Assembly: GCA_900708905.1 (NCBI GenBank) | Contig: CAADRB010000014.1 | Location: 170,897-234,896, forward strand | Direction: 5' to 3' | DNA length: 64,000 nt | Origin: Hymenolepis diminuta | Taxonomy: Eukaryota > Platyhelminthes > Cestoda > Cyclophyllidea > Hymenolepididae | Shown here: positions 11,595 to 25,410 of the stretch, in pieces | Numbering within the stretch: position 1 is the first letter of the stretch | Layout: every line of letters starts with the position of its first letter | The notes under the pieces: model-generated | The model's database searches: none | What the model saw: the letters and a program-made list of their open reading frames with translations, nothing else | What the model was told of the DNA's origin: nothing | Program-made: the position numbers and the translations under genes

Positions 11595-13049
11595 ACTTTG
11601 CTTCATATCCAAAAATGCTGGGTCTCATGGTCATTCAAAAAGAGCACTCCAGAAGTAAATGCAGGAATGCGAGAAAAGGTCAACCTACTGTCTTAAACGA
11701 TCATTCAAAGGAAGCTCAAGGGCAGGAGACATGGATGTGGCATAAAGTAGATTAATAAAAAATGGACCGAACAACTCAAGAGTGAGAAATAAAATGTACT
11801 TCTCGAGGCTAGCGAATACCGAGTTCTCGATTGCTACGCCAGCACAAACCCCGAAAAAAAACAAATTGATCAAAGATGAAGGTATTAAGAAAGCCAAGTA
11901 GACCCAAGATTGTCAAATATATAATTACCCCACTCACATCGGGATTTGCGCTAAAGCGTTACCTCTCTTTTTTTTTAATAATGCGTAGATTTACAAAGAA
12001 CAAGTGAATAGTTGTAAAAAACTTAAGGATCACAAAGCGTGAGGATTTAAACTCCTTGAAGTATTAACTGTAACTGTGTCTATGCAGTTATTTTGTTTAA
12101 AAACTGATGTTGTTCTATTTGTTTTTTATCCTTTCATTAAGTATTAATTAGAGAGCCACGTATCTTTGCTTAAATCATATCATCCTTTAGAATAGGCAGA
12201 TCATGTGTACTGCGTTCATTTCCTGTAAGTCATCTAAACCCTGACATATATCGTGTGAATTATGTTTCTTCAATCAAGGAGTGTGTGGCGTTTGTAAAAA
12301 GTAATAGTTTTAAAACCGAATGTAAATGGGAGTATGAAAAAATGTGAAAAACTTTAACAAATCTATAAATGTTTCAATTAGCCTAAACAAAACCGAAAAA
12401 TAAAGAAATAAATATTATTAGCTTTTTTATAATTCCTGATGCAGGCTGACCCTTAAAAATCCATTGAACAGAAGATTTTCATTTACTGAAAAAGTTAGAT
12501 GTTGAAATGCAATGAATTAACCTGCGGAAATCATGTATAAATTGATAAATGAATATTAACAGTTTTAAGTGATAAATGTTAAATACCGATACTACTAACT
12601 GCTTTGCATATTGTCCTTTAATTTATTTAAAGTAGAAAAACAAAATGAAAGTGGTTTATGATAGCTTTAAAATATAGTTAATATAAGATTTAATAAGTGT
12701 AATATTTGAGATCTAATAAGATTGGAACAAGGCAAAAATATTAATCATCAGCTGTGAGAAGGAACATTATCATGTGTTATGATCTGCTCTTCTCCGTAGA
12801 ATACCGTAACCGACTCTTAGATTCCCTAAGACATTGCACTAATTACAAATACAATACGACAACGCCACAACACAAAACACCCCAAACCGCCATATCAAAT
12901 CAAGACGCAGATTTCGTATCGAAAGGTCGATTTATAGTATCTGCAATTTGCAACTGTAATGTAAATAAATTCGTTCGTACAAAAGGGAATTAAAAGGTGG
13001 AAAATAGGGAATCTTATATATAAGAATTATTTTTGGGGAAAATATTATT
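11595..13049. other. Intergenic DNA, possible downstream retroelement debris
   Basis: Scattered short open stretches on both strands occur up to 11,900. Beyond that it is plain AT-rich sequence. The 79-codon plus-strand frame at 12754-12993 has no recognisable motif. Confidence 0.35.
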
Positions 13050-13560
13050 TTCTTATATTCAGCAAGCCCGGTAGTAGAATTGTTCATCGGCCCATCCTTG
13101 TCTCGAGATCGACCAGGAGAGGAGTGAAATGTCATCAAGTCCCGGTTGTATGTGGGGGTAATATCTTGATGGCTTCTTTCATGTCGTTGTAATACATCGG
13201 GGGATTACAAGCTGTTCGGTAGTGAAAGTGCTGTAAGGTAAAGAGCACAAATTATTGTCCTCAAGACCTTTTAAAGAATCATGTCTTTCAAACCCTTTGA
13301 TCGCGAACTTAGATGTCCTTTTCGGTTTCCACATAGTAAATATTGCCGCCGTGCCGCTTGTTGATTACGCCAGCCGTCCATTGATGATTTAAACGATAGC
13401 TGTGGCCATATGCAAGATTTCCCACTCTATTTGCACGCATCGGGTCACACTTTGTCAGAACACAAAGTTGTTTTTATAGCCACATCTCGTCATACGCTGT
13501 CCTCAAATCTGGACAGGTTGTCCTAAAATGGCGAGAGATGTCATTTGATAAATAATGGAT
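13050..13560 (-). pseudogene. Ty3/Gypsy integrase C-terminal remnant
   Basis: On the minus strand, 13325-13410 encodes HSYRLNHQWTAGVINKRHGG followed by NIYYVETE. The pattern (aromatic, basic, W-x-AGVI-x-KR-x-G, then Y-x-V) matches the C-terminal barrel-like region of Gypsy integrases of the CsRn1/mag type, where the polyprotein reads W.AGVI..R.G...Y.V. Flanking stretches (for example about 13,150-13,215, CNPPMYYNDMKEA in another frame) remain open, but stops separate the parts, so this is a relic. Confidence 0.45.
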
Positions 13561-16500
13561 CAGTCGTAACAAAATTTGGTAAAATGAAGAGTTAAACTAT
13601 GCGTTTAGATCCATAATGAGTATTTCTGGTATACCACGAGTTAAAAAGAGTTTGTTGTGGATAGGGCTGACTGATCTGCGGGAATTGAATGACACATTAC
13701 AACTTTCTTAAATATGCGAACGAAATAGTTCCGAAACTTAGAAGGAAAACATGCCACTTAAATTTATTAATTTCACAAACAGCTATGCTTTGAGGAATGC
13801 TACTGAGTGTCACATGTCGTGATTTAATGCATGTGTCTCCACCAAGCGTCATTTTTAGGTAAACATGACTCACTCTCCTCTGAGATAAATGCAGTAAGTA
13901 TTAAACATAAGTACATTTTTTTATCCGTGAAAAAGGGAATTTTTTTCAATTTTTAAACTTAGTGAGTATCAATGCACAGGAGAGGGTAGAAGAAATACAA
14001 TTAAATCATGGGAAGTTTTGCTGGTAGATCAAGAATCAAAGTCTCACTGCGCTAGGACATTGAAATCATCAGATTACCTGGAGATTTTCTTAATGCCGAT
14101 ATATATCATCTTTCGCTATTCAAGCACACAATAATTTTTAATAAATAAACTATTTGTCTTTATAGAAAGAATTTATTTTACAAGAATGGGGTCACGTTTA
14201 TTATTCGAACAAAAATAGTCAACATTTGAAGCAATAATTTACAAGGGACAAACCTAAATCAACTGAAATTACCTCCATAGATCTTTTAAGCATTCTTATT
14301 GCTGAAGTGAAGTGAAGTGAAGTGACTTGAGTGAAACTAAAGACAAAGAAGTTAGGTGAATAGCATCATAACTAGAGCTAACTTATTTTATTTAAGAAAA
14401 ATAAAATCTCATCAGCTTCAAAGCTATTTGGGATTGACTATGGAAATCAGTCAGTATTATAAGAAGGATTTTAACGACTTTTGATTCAAACATTGTCAGG
14501 CACAAGAAGTCTAATACAATTTGGTTATGGGGGAACGAAGCAAGAAAGTTCAGGTTACCACAGTACGTCGCTGTGACAAATGTTGATTTTCGAAAAAGCG
14601 AGCGGTAAATAGGGGACTTTTTAACGTTGGGTTATTTGTTAACCACGGAGGCTTTTCCAGTTTTTTTGCTAACACTGTAATCATTAATTTGCGGGATTTT
14701 TTGTGTTTGTGGTTAAAAATTATGCAATATTTTCGCTAAATAAAGTTTCTATAACCAAGATTCAACTGAATGGAAGGGAGAAATTTGTTCTTGTATATCT
14801 GTCTTTGTAAATAAATGAAAAACAGAGGAATGAATGAAGAAGAAGGTCGAAGTAAAATTATTTTTCAAACAAGATTGTTAAACTAAAATCAAGCAGATAT
14901 TTACATTAAGTCTTACTTTAAATCCTTCTCTATTAAAAAAGTAGTGGATAAAATAAAACACTTTTTATTTTTACCTGTCCAACCAGCCTAGAAAATTCAT
15001 GAGTACAAATGAATTGGGATGGCTCACAAATATATTTTGTGTGCTTCGGATTCCACTAGAAATCGAAACCCACGAGTACCTTTTTTGATTCGAAAGTAAT
15101 GGCTTTCAATAAATTTGTTTAAATTATCAACTTGTTCTTACACGTATTTCTTATACTCTATAACATCGGGAAGATTTTTAAATATCTGAGTATAGTCAAC
15201 GATATGCAGGCATGCAAAGTGCAGTTATTATCGTTGTTTTTGGTGAAACAAACAATAATCAACCCTGAAATATTCTAAATTCTGCTGGAATGCATAAATA
15301 ATATAAACTAATATTATTTAATCACGCTTAAACTGCACACGTCTTCTTTATGTGATTTATTTATCAAAATCGATATTTTGACTATAACTGCGATCATAAT
15401 TTTTCTCGATTTTTACTTGTTTTTCAAGAAAATTGCCACGTAAGAAGCTCATTACCATATTAAAATGCTATCGATTAGAAAACCAATTCAACGTCCAAGA
15501 CGGTTTTTTGCATTTGATTTATATATCAGAGAATAAACGACCAGCAAAACTGTAAAAACATTAAACTTGCATCCCAGAATATGCTTGCACCATTTCTATA
15601 CTTTCTGTTAACAATGACCCCAAAATTTCGTTTCAACATGAACTATTAATCCTCAGTTTGATTACGTGGCATTTCAAATTTTCTCATTTTCAGTTTTATA
15701 ATCTAATTTCATTACTCATTGCAAAATATTAGCCATACTTGTTTGCAATTAATTATTTGCACCCGTTAATCATTCCACTATTCTCTCCCCCTTAAAGTGA
15801 GCTTTGTACTGGCAATCGCCATAATTGTTCCTTTTTTTTATTATTAAAGTAAGATTAGTATTGAGACAGTTGTTTTAAGTTAAATAAGCTGCCTTATGAC
15901 TATCTCTCTCACTCCATTAGAAATCTAAGTCGCACCCATTCATCGTTTTGAGTAATTGCGAGGTGTTACACATGGCACTAATTGCTGTCGTGAAAATAGC
16001 TTTAAACAAATAATTCCAAGTGCTTTTATATTTCTGTGTGTACTTTAAAGATATTTTTTCGGATGTTCACCTTCTTTCTTACTAGATAAAATTCATTTAT
16101 TAATTCGCAATGGGAACATACTGCACAGCTATAGAAAACATAATATTTGTAGAAAGTTGTGTTTATCACTTCCACATTTAATCATTCCATTATTTTCCTA
16201 AATTTCTTTCAGTGAAATAGTAAGAAGATGAAGTGAGACAATTTCAGGTGTTAGCCTTTTTCTGGAACCAAACTAACTATAGTTGGATCATGATTTGCTT
16301 GACAATGAAACTGAAATCTCAGATCGTGAAATATATGTCCTTAAAATAAACTATTTTCAATCCTACTTATAAAATGCCTTTCAAAAAAACTTGGAAATCA
16401 GGAAACTCGGATAATGGAGGTTTTATTAAAGAATTCAATATATATTTTCTTATCATTAAGTTCTCCGAAACAATCTTATATTCGATTATTGTAAAACACG

Positions 16501-16929
16501 AATATTTTATTGAGAATTCAAAGGAAACAAAGAAAGTAACTAGGTAAAACAGTCAATTTTTTACTAATTTATTAAGCTAAAATTTTTCTATGAGGTATTT
16601 TGCGAAAATAGGTATAAATTATTACTTACTAATAACCGACATTACATCACTTCCATTACAAAATGAAGTATTCTAATCAGTTAAATCTTCAGTAAAAATT
16701 GTCTGAAAATTTTTGTAGAAAAAATCAGTATCCCTCTCTTTGCACCTAATACTTCTTGAATGTCGAAAATATATTATCAAGTTGGACGAGCTTAAAAACA
16801 ATGGAATAAATTTTCTTTACTCCAACTGACAACACAATCTAGATAGTCTTTCCCTTCTTAGATAAAAAGAGAACCAACAGATTGATTTGATACCATTCAC
16901 CTTGCAAACGAGCACTGATGGATCTAGTT
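13561..16929. other. Intergenic DNA, nothing recognised
   Basis: AT-rich with no usable open frame. The only structured item is the short GAAGT repeat near 14304. Confidence 0.55.
14304..14325. repeat. (GAAGT)n short tandem repeat
   Basis: Four consecutive GAAGT units. Confidence 0.85.
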
Positions 16930-17270
16930 ATTTTTTCTTACTCCAGAACTTTCCAAGAGCCCCCTGGTAGGAATTTATGGGATCCACAACGCTAACAAGT
17001 CTGACTGAATCACATGCGCTAGAACTTTCTGGGAGGTGCGGATATGCAGTTGGTCGCGTAGAGAACAAGTACGGATGTGCGTGCAGAGACCTCCTCAGCC
17101 ATTCAGCAGGTAAGATCTCTGCAGCCTAGCGTGGTTTTGTATTTAATGACTAAGCTTTTGAGTCACGGTAACAAGAAAGTGATCAATAAAACCCTCTCCA
17201 CTCAACATCTTTCTGGTCCTTACCACTTTGGGCATAGTTTAGCTAATTTGGGAGTAAACTAAGAATAGAG
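16930..17270 (+). repeat. LTR-like or other repeat fragment, unassigned
   Basis: This stretch is richer in GC than its surroundings. It contains an AATAAAA hexamer-like signal (about 17186) followed by a C/T-rich end (ACTCAACATCTTTCTGGTCC), an arrangement common in LTR R-U5 regions. There is no partner copy or coding remnant beside it in the window, so the call is weak. The 61-codon frame here has no recognisable motif. Confidence 0.2.
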
Positions 17271-20200
17271 GACTCTGCTAGAGGGTATTCGGACTGCTTA
17301 GGGGGATTATTTAGGTGTAGCAAAAAGACTTATTGGTGTAGAATCCGCTACAAATTTAGTACAAAGTCTAATCTCATAATACTTAGATCAAAAGCCATAT
17401 ATTATTAAGTTTTGCAAGATTAATCAATTTTGACGCTTCATTTATTTATTTATTTTTAGTCAACAAATATAAACTCTGATATTTATTCAAAATGGAGATG
17501 TCATGAAGATAAAGAAAATTTACACTAAAATGAGACTATTTTTTCAAAATATAGAACGTAATTTTAATAATAATTGTTTAACTTAAAATATATCTAACTG
17601 AGCTATTAATTGCGTTTTTGAGGAACAAAATATTCGATGCACATGTGGTATATGACTCTTTATGTATCTATTTACTTTAGCTGAAGACAGGCGGCCTGCT
17701 GTAATCATTTTCTATTTCGAAATAGATAATATAATAATGTTTTTAATGACCTTAGAACCAAATCAAATCAAACAAAACATAAGAAACTGAAAGTAATAAA
17801 AAGAAAATAGGACGTCTTGGTAACCCGTTCTATTAATGAATTTGATACATGAATACCAGATACTTTTCTTTTAGTCCACCGTAATGGCAATTAGATTTTA
17901 TCTCACTGATCATCAGGCAGGCTAACTGATAAACTTTTAAGGTTTTTTGCAAAGTTAGGGCTTTCCTGGAAAACACTTATGCAAGAAGGCTTCGGTTATG
18001 AAAATTTTTCCTATTACTGGACAGAAAACATTATATAAGTGGCAGTAAGCTCGGTTAATTTAACGGTTTAGAGTAGTTTCAATGCCATAAATCTCAAATT
18101 ATACGAGCTAATCGTTCAACTGAAATGAATTTAAGAGTAATGTGACTGTCCATTCTTTAAATTTACGTAATTCTAGATGTCACCTTTCTTCTAGCATCCA
18201 ACCAATTTGATCTGGATCGTGAAATATGTGAAGGTGAAACAACAAAAGAACTCAAATCTCTACGTAAGGAAGTCAGTTCATTTGTTTCCTATTTGTCTTG
18301 AAAAATAATTTCTTTCAGTAATGAACCCCTTAGATATCTTGGAGGTATAATGAACAACAAGGAGCGAATTACAAATAGAAGTCTCGAAATATTTTACTTT
18401 TCCGCAAAAATATTTCCATTCGTTATCTTCCTCCCTCTTTTGTTACTGTAACATTTAAAGCTATTCATTTTTTTTAAATTGGCTCGATAAATAAGCGATA
18501 TCGTCGTGTCAGGTGGGCGTGCATAAGAAAAAAATTTCCGAAACTTGTTTAAATCTTAATAATCTAAGTTTGTTTCTTCGCTAATATGTGGTAAAATATG
18601 CTGATCGAAAGACATAGCGTAGAAATGTAACGGCTCTGTAAACAAAGTAATGGGAATTGGTGGATTTTTATGCATGTCTTCTTATACTAAGAGACGATTG
18701 TAGGATGGCTTTTGAAACGCGGGATTACCAGGATGAAACAAACTTTGCACACCCTTGAGAATATACTTCAGCCACTCTCATACAGAATCTCATTATAGAT
18801 GAACTTTTACTGAACGAAACGCTTCCGAATTCACAAAACTCGAGAGTCTTTTGAACTAAGTAGCAATAACCACATCTTTTGATCTGCAGAAATTATTTAT
18901 TTTGGAATTAATGTCCAATAGTAAAGTACTGATTAATTCAGCAAATTGGATTCTACAAATTTATCACTCATTTCTGAAAATTTATTATAATTCGTATATG
19001 TTGTCTGATTTTAAGAATGAACATTCAAAACGTCAACATATAAAGAGAATTAATTCCAGATTTCCACTTTGCTCTAAGGGTAGAAATGTTAAATTAATTA
19101 AAATTGCAAAAATCCTAATAGTGGCAGTTATGTCATTTCTAAAAAGAACTATTAATTGAACTCATGAGCATTAATCAATATTAGTTAAATTTAATTAATT
19201 ATCAATATTTCAATCCACCTCTGTAAAATGACCAAAGGTGAAAGTTATTTATCACTGTTTTAAGGGTTATAAGTGGCAAACATAGCATATTGCCCTTAAT
19301 AATACCGTAATGAATTTGAAATTTAATTTTCAATGGAATCACAAGTAGCTTTTATGAAATACCAAGCATACTTTTAAAAATATATCCGTTTTGATTAATA
19401 ATATCACAAACAGTGGAAAACGTCCCTCTGTCTGTAAATCACTACTTTATGAGAATTAAGCAAGAGCGGTTAAGTACAAAGCTACATATGCACGCTTATT
19501 CTTGAGAAAAAGAGGGTAGTGCTCCTGCTCTATCCACGGCATCACATCTCAGCGCACAGTCAACATGAACTCCAATTACTCTATTTCCGACTGTTTTGTG
19601 CATTATAAAAAACAAAAATTTTTAACAGGCTGCATATCGAAATGTCATGCTAAACAGTGACACTTTAATGTGAGTCTCTTTAATAACGGTCTTTTAAAAA
19701 ACCAACAAAATATATTTGTTGGAGCTAAGAGGTAGAGATTAAAAATCCCAAATGTCGTGGACCTAATCTTTCTACTCTTTCCCCAGCTAGTTCCATTTAG
19801 CTAAAGGTGTATACCGTCTTTATTAATTACCAAACGTGTAATGATCTTTATCTTTAGATATGACTCATGCACACTTATCTTTTAACTCAAAACTAATTTG
19901 TCTAAACATTAATAATTTACGATAAGTGAATGCTGAGTAATTTAGAAATTTATTTTTAAAATTATGAAATTACTTTTTAAAGAGAGCATAACTTAATTAG
20001 TATCGAATTTCAAGTGTTGGGAAAAAATTAAAACAGTCAAACAGAATAAATTATAGATACTGACAACTTTGAGAAGGAAATCTGTTGGATGTTCATGTGC
20101 ATTTAATCGAGAACTGTAAACCATAACGGTTTTAGCCTTGCCTATGATTTCTGTTATATTAAGATTATGTAAACAGCCTAAGATCTTGTGAATTTTTGGG

Positions 20201-23200
20201 TTTCCGTAAAAAGAATAAACATATTTAATTGATAAGATGGACAATTATAACTGGAAAAGAGCCACTAAACACTGAAGATTGCGAATGAGAATTTCGTAAA
20301 TAACCTAAGGACAGAAATATAATGTTTGAATTTAGAAACATTAAGCATTGATTAGGTCACTAAGTGAATATTCCGAACCCGGAAATCAAATTAACAAATT
20401 CCTTTGACGTTCTCTTTTCGACAGCCACCCTCCTCTTTTCCTTTCAGCTGCTTTTAATACAATTGGAAATTGAAAAAATAACCCTGGGCTATAATACCAC
20501 AATAGCGGTTTAAAATTGTTTTATTACTGCATTCTGAAATACAACAGCGTTTTCATCAGGTTATTTTTTATCTAATTTTAAAAAAATACAATAGTTTCAG
20601 TTATGTTAATCAATAGTTGTTATTTGTTCATTTCATTCCATGTACAAAAGATTCAACAGCATTTTTAAAATTTGAGTACTTCTTTACGTACATATAAATG
20701 TCCGACATTTCTAAATACTGATAATATATCAGACGGAATTACAGTGATCTCTATTTTAAAATACGAAAATAAAAAATTTAAGAAATTTTATTACAACGTA
20801 AGTTTTGAAGACATTTAGATCAAATAATTGTCATAATTATGACATTAAATAAGAATTGCTAAAACACTGAGAACTTTTAAATTAGAGGCATAAATTCAAT
20901 TTACGTATAATTTATTAAGAACATGTTCGGTAATTTAACGTATTCTCCCATCGACTTATTGAAATTAAAATTTATGTATGGCATTGTTTTCTTTTGATTT
21001 AAACAGATATTATTACCCATGATAATAAAAAAATCAACAATTTTTCATTATGAGAAAACACCGAAGTCAAATAAATAAAACGTAAGGGACGGAAAATATG
21101 TTGAAATGAAGTTCAAAGTATCAAAGAGTCTATAAATATTTATTTTACTTTTACTTCAGAGCTTACTTACTGACTTATGGAGCTCTACTAAATTAAAAAC
21201 CTGATCTACTTCAGCTCTGCAGTATGAGGATTATGTACGGACCTTAATATCACGTAAGGGCTTTTTATTTTCTTAACTTCTGAGCATGTTAATTAAAAAA
21301 TCGACCAGTATCGCAGACAAGAATTTACCCCAGTCCGGTAGACGAGTCGCTATATTTGAATTTCTACGTGGGCCACCCATTTAATAAATACGCTAAACAT
21401 TTTCAATTTTTCTACATGTAACACCACAATAATTGGATATTTTTGTGTAAAATTTGGTGTATAATAACGATTTTGAGCACATTAAGTTTCGAAGGTTTGA
21501 ACCGAGAAAACGTATTTGAGAATATGTTATTTATTATAAATTTTACTTTAATTTTTGACTTCTAATTTATTATGGGGATCACTTAGGTACCCAATGCATA
21601 ACAAGTGTAAGTAGTCATTATGGGAAGAAGAAAAAAAAGAGAATATTACAGTTCTGTAACCAAAAAGCCGAAAAGTGACTGAGAATTAAATTTGAGCTCA
21701 AAATAGTCTAAAGTGCAGCCCTTAGATAATGAGGGAAAAATCAATAGTCCTCTAAAATACCCGGAAATGAGTCCTCCACAGGACAAACGTAGTGAGATTG
21801 AAGCTGAGTTTATCCTGTTATTCAGCCTAGGTTAATAGTTTAGAGTAGGTATATGATAAGATAAATGCGCATTCTTAAGCAAAATCAGCATATATATTTA
21901 TCACTTATCACTATGGAAAATGTAAACCAGTGATACGGTCAATCTTTAGACCTGTTCAGCAATAACCACTTTCTTCTTTCATCTTTTGTGAAATGCTACA
22001 TTATCCTCTTCTAAACCTTCAGAGTCTTCTAAAAATTTGCAATAATATAGGTGAGAGTATTAGCTTAAAAAAAACCTTCTAGAGCGTTGGACTTCCCATC
22101 AAATTTTGGTGTCAAACTCGATGAAGTTAAAAAAATGTGTACCTTATATTCCATTTTCTCGAAATCGTCTAAAGAAGTTTTTCACAAATAATTACAGCAG
22201 ATTTGAAATATAGATACAGTTCATAGGTAGTTTTTAAGTCGAGTAGGCAGCCTGATAAGGAAAAGAGCAAATAACCAACTTATAAACTTGTCATTATTGC
22301 TGATATTGCTAAACCGAATACTCAATTATTCATAAATTTTACAGATCAAGTATATCATGAGTAATTAATTCATTCCACTAAAACTTTATTAAGCTCTATT
22401 CTAATAAGACCCTACTCCTGGCTGAAAGATACGAAGTAGTGGCATCACAAAAGCACTCCCCACGCTAATTCATACCTCATTCCTAATTATTAACGACAAA
22501 GCACGGTCAACCACCTTATCGAACGTCATTTCGCCTATTCCGGATTGTCCTCGCTGAATAATAATGCTCCTCTTTCCTCTAAAGTCCCCCTTCTACTCGT
22601 TTCTCCTTTCCCCCCTCATTCATTTCTAACTGTTCATTACACAGTTGTCTATTCCAATTCTTGATGTTCTCAGTCAGCTTTATCCTGTTGGCCTCAGGAA
22701 AATCTTTATTTCAATGAGGGGATATTTAGCCTAACTTTGTCTTGCCCCTAAATTGACATTATTGACGACGTTAGAGCAACTTTATATTAATAATTAAGCG
22801 TCTACCTTAAGTGAACTCTAGGGTCCCTCCCCGTTAGCCCTAAGAAAATCAGTTGTTCAAGGAGAGGATATCTAGCCTAATTTGGTGAAGTTCTCAAAGT
22901 AATTTTACGTGGGATTAGAGAAGCCTTTAAGTTAGGTAAAACAATTAAACATTGGAACACTTCACACAGACCTTTACCTATTTTGCCAACGCAGACAACC
23001 AAGTATTTCCGGATTTTAAATAAATTCAGTCTTTTACTTCTGCCCGACTTCCGTTTCATTGCCTATTAGAATATTTTACATTTCTCTTTGATCAGTTGCC
23101 TTTTTATTTAACCTGCAAAACCGGCAAAAAACTTTTTCCCTTTTATGTTTGATAGTAAGTTAAATGTTGAAATAAATTGAGTACAATCTATTGATTTTAA

Positions 23201-23339
23201 TTCATTTTTCTATATCCTTGCAAGATTTATCAGATTATATGGATAAAAATAAACTGAGTAGCATGACTCAAAAGTTTACTGAAGGATGCCTCAATATGTT
23301 TCCAAAATTACTCTTCACGTTGATTTATGTCAGTATGGT
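17271..23339. other. Six kilobases of AT-rich DNA without a recognised gene
   Basis: Open frames are few and short (85 codons at 18902-19159, 83 codons at 19993-20244). One exon-like item stands out: 18195-18263 is preceded by a polypyrimidine tract and AG and followed by GTAAGG. It is open in two frames, one reading ASNQFDLDREICEGETTKEL. Without partner exons it stays a candidate only. Confidence 0.4.
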
Positions 23340-23626
23340 TCAAACCCCTATCTACCATGTCTAGACGAGTTAATCGATTCTCTCTTCTTCTGCGACTGCC
23401 GTTTCATATCATGGTTCACCTGAACTCATACTCTCACGCCCTTCCTTACTCAAGTGACTTTATAAAATCCTTGTATTTCCCTCACATACGTGCGCACATG
23501 CTTGTCATTTATCTGCTCATACGCTTCCCTCTCAACTCTTCCATTCCTCCTCTCTCTTACTCTCGAATCCTAGTTTTGGTTTATTCAAGACCCTTTGGTC
23601 TACACAACTCCTGGTGTTCTACTTTT
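23340..23626 (+). repeat. Dispersed repeat A, copy 1
   Basis: Matches 38336-38640 in the opposite orientation. Shared blocks include TTGTATTTCC, GCTTGTCATT followed by ATC.GCTC.TACGCTTC, and a common end TGGTGTTCTACT. The sequence is CT-rich. It has the size of an LTR or a non-autonomous element, but no terminal repeats or coding remnant are visible next to it. Confidence 0.6.
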
Positions 23627-25293
23627 TAGAATTGTTGATTACTTTTGTTAGCTCCAACAGCACTTTTAATTCTGATTAATTTACCTTCTTTAATTAACCG
23701 TCAGTGTTAAGCTATACGGTAAAAATCTCTGACTAATTCATCTGTGACGAAGAGCAATCCGTGCGCGAATGCTGACGGAGAGGAAAGTATTTTTAACAGG
23801 AATTCAATAACACAGTCTCACAATTTTCCATAAAACTCACATTATGTTGTTTGGGCTGAAATTATTCCAAAAAATTATCTAAAATATTATTTACCTAAAA
23901 CAATGCAGAATAAAAATTTTCCTATTTAAACATTTTATTAACGTTTTGTTTAGAATTTGATTGTAAGTGATTATTAATGCAACACTGACAATCTTCATCA
24001 AGTTTATTTTACTTAATTATTTTAGACAAACAAAACTTTCAGAACTATATTTAAGGAATCTTTCTCAATATCAAGAGTCCATGTTAACTACATTGGCCCC
24101 TAAGTTGAACTTCCATTCCATACAAAACTCATTCCGTTAAACTCTTGCGGCAAGGAGTCAACTTCGTTCCTTTAAAATTCGGTTTTATCTGAACTAAACA
24201 CCTTCAAATATGTCAAACCAAGGTTTGATGCATTAACCAAAATCAGGGCTTCTATGAAATCCTTTTTCCTCAAAATTTGAAGTTCTGACTTTAACTGCCC
24301 TCCTCCATCAGTAAATTGAATATGAAAATCTTTACAGGCGGGATTTACGCCACCATTCAACATTTTTAACTTTGTCCCTTCGTGGAGGTGTTTGCTTTTA
24401 CTCTTTGATAGATTGGAGCTGCTTGTGGACAATGAAGATGAGAGTGAATGCGAGTATGAGTTCTTGAAAACCAACATCCAGTGCTAAGCTCTAAATATCT
24501 TAACCCATAAGGACCATTTAAGCAAAGAGGCATTAATAGCAATTCCATTTATATAAAAATCTCAATTTTAAGACCAAAATCTACTACTTTAGTTTTTCCA
24601 TCCCATTAGTAAATGTAATATTCAAAGTTTTACGTAATCCCCTGTTCAATTTGTGTTTTCGAGACACTCTTTCAGTCGGGTGGTTTAAGTGGAAACCCAT
24701 TTTTCACAAGCTCTAATTTTTAAGAGAACCTTAGTAATTAGTATTTCATCAAATGGCTTTTACATATATTTTATTTACGCGTTATTATAAGATTTTAATT
24801 TTATATTTCTTTTCGATGGGGTTGTTTATTCATACGTACTAGTGACGATATAGATTGCAAATTATTCGTGACATCACTTCGTTAAATGATGTATTCGAAA
24901 TTAAAAACTGGATGCCTACTTAATTCGGGTTACATATGGACAATGTGACTTGAGCACTCCCAGCTTAATGGATTTAATTTGAGCTCGTTGTGTTTTTCTA
25001 ATTAACCTGGAAAATATACTTCCTTCGGTTTTGGCATCAAATTTTGTTTATGGCGTAGTCTTTTAAAAAGAATTGTACTGGAAGTTACTTCCCCTATCCT
25101 CCTAGTATCTACGCTAGTATAATAGGAAATTTACCAAATACTACTATCAGATATTCAAATTAAACGGAAGATTAATTGGCGCTGGACGTCATGGACAGGA
25201 ACTCATTCTAAAACCCGCAGAAGGTATTCTGATATAAAATACGAAACATTCCAGAAACAAACTACGAATTATACTTTGAGGTCAGTGCTATCC
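23627..25293. other. Intergenic DNA with a very weak RT-like trace
   Basis: Around 24415-24480 one plus-strand frame reads LELLVDNEDESECEYEFL. This faintly recalls the region just after the catalytic aspartates of Gypsy reverse transcriptases (DDLLVASEDE...H). No supporting motif is found upstream. The 101-codon minus-strand frame at 24172-24477 overlaps it and is Ser-rich without a known domain. Confidence 0.25.
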
Positions 25294-25410
25294 CAGTAGT
25301 AATCCCGCAGAACAATCAAATCTAGAAAACTCACTAAGATAGCAACAGAAGCCAGTAACCCAAAGCAGAAAACAGGGCACGCCATGGTAAACACGCGTGT
25401 ACCAACAGAT
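25294..25410 (+). repeat. Dispersed repeat B, copy 1
   Basis: Aligns in the same orientation with 37184-37304. Shared blocks are AGTAATC..GCAGA, TCTAGAAAACTC, ATAGCAAC, ACAGAAGC.A.TAACCCA and AACACGCGTGTA. Copies of about 120 bp, eroded to roughly 75 percent by eye. Confidence 0.6.

Noticed and set aside
23327..23629. 100-codon plus-strand ORF
   Set aside because: It coincides with dispersed repeat A, and the other copy (38363-38620) keeps no common reading frame signature beyond the DNA similarity.
24172..24477. 101-codon minus-strand ORF with Ser-rich start
   Set aside because: No motif, overlapped by another frame, and the plus strand has a faint RT-like trace; neither is strong enough for a call.
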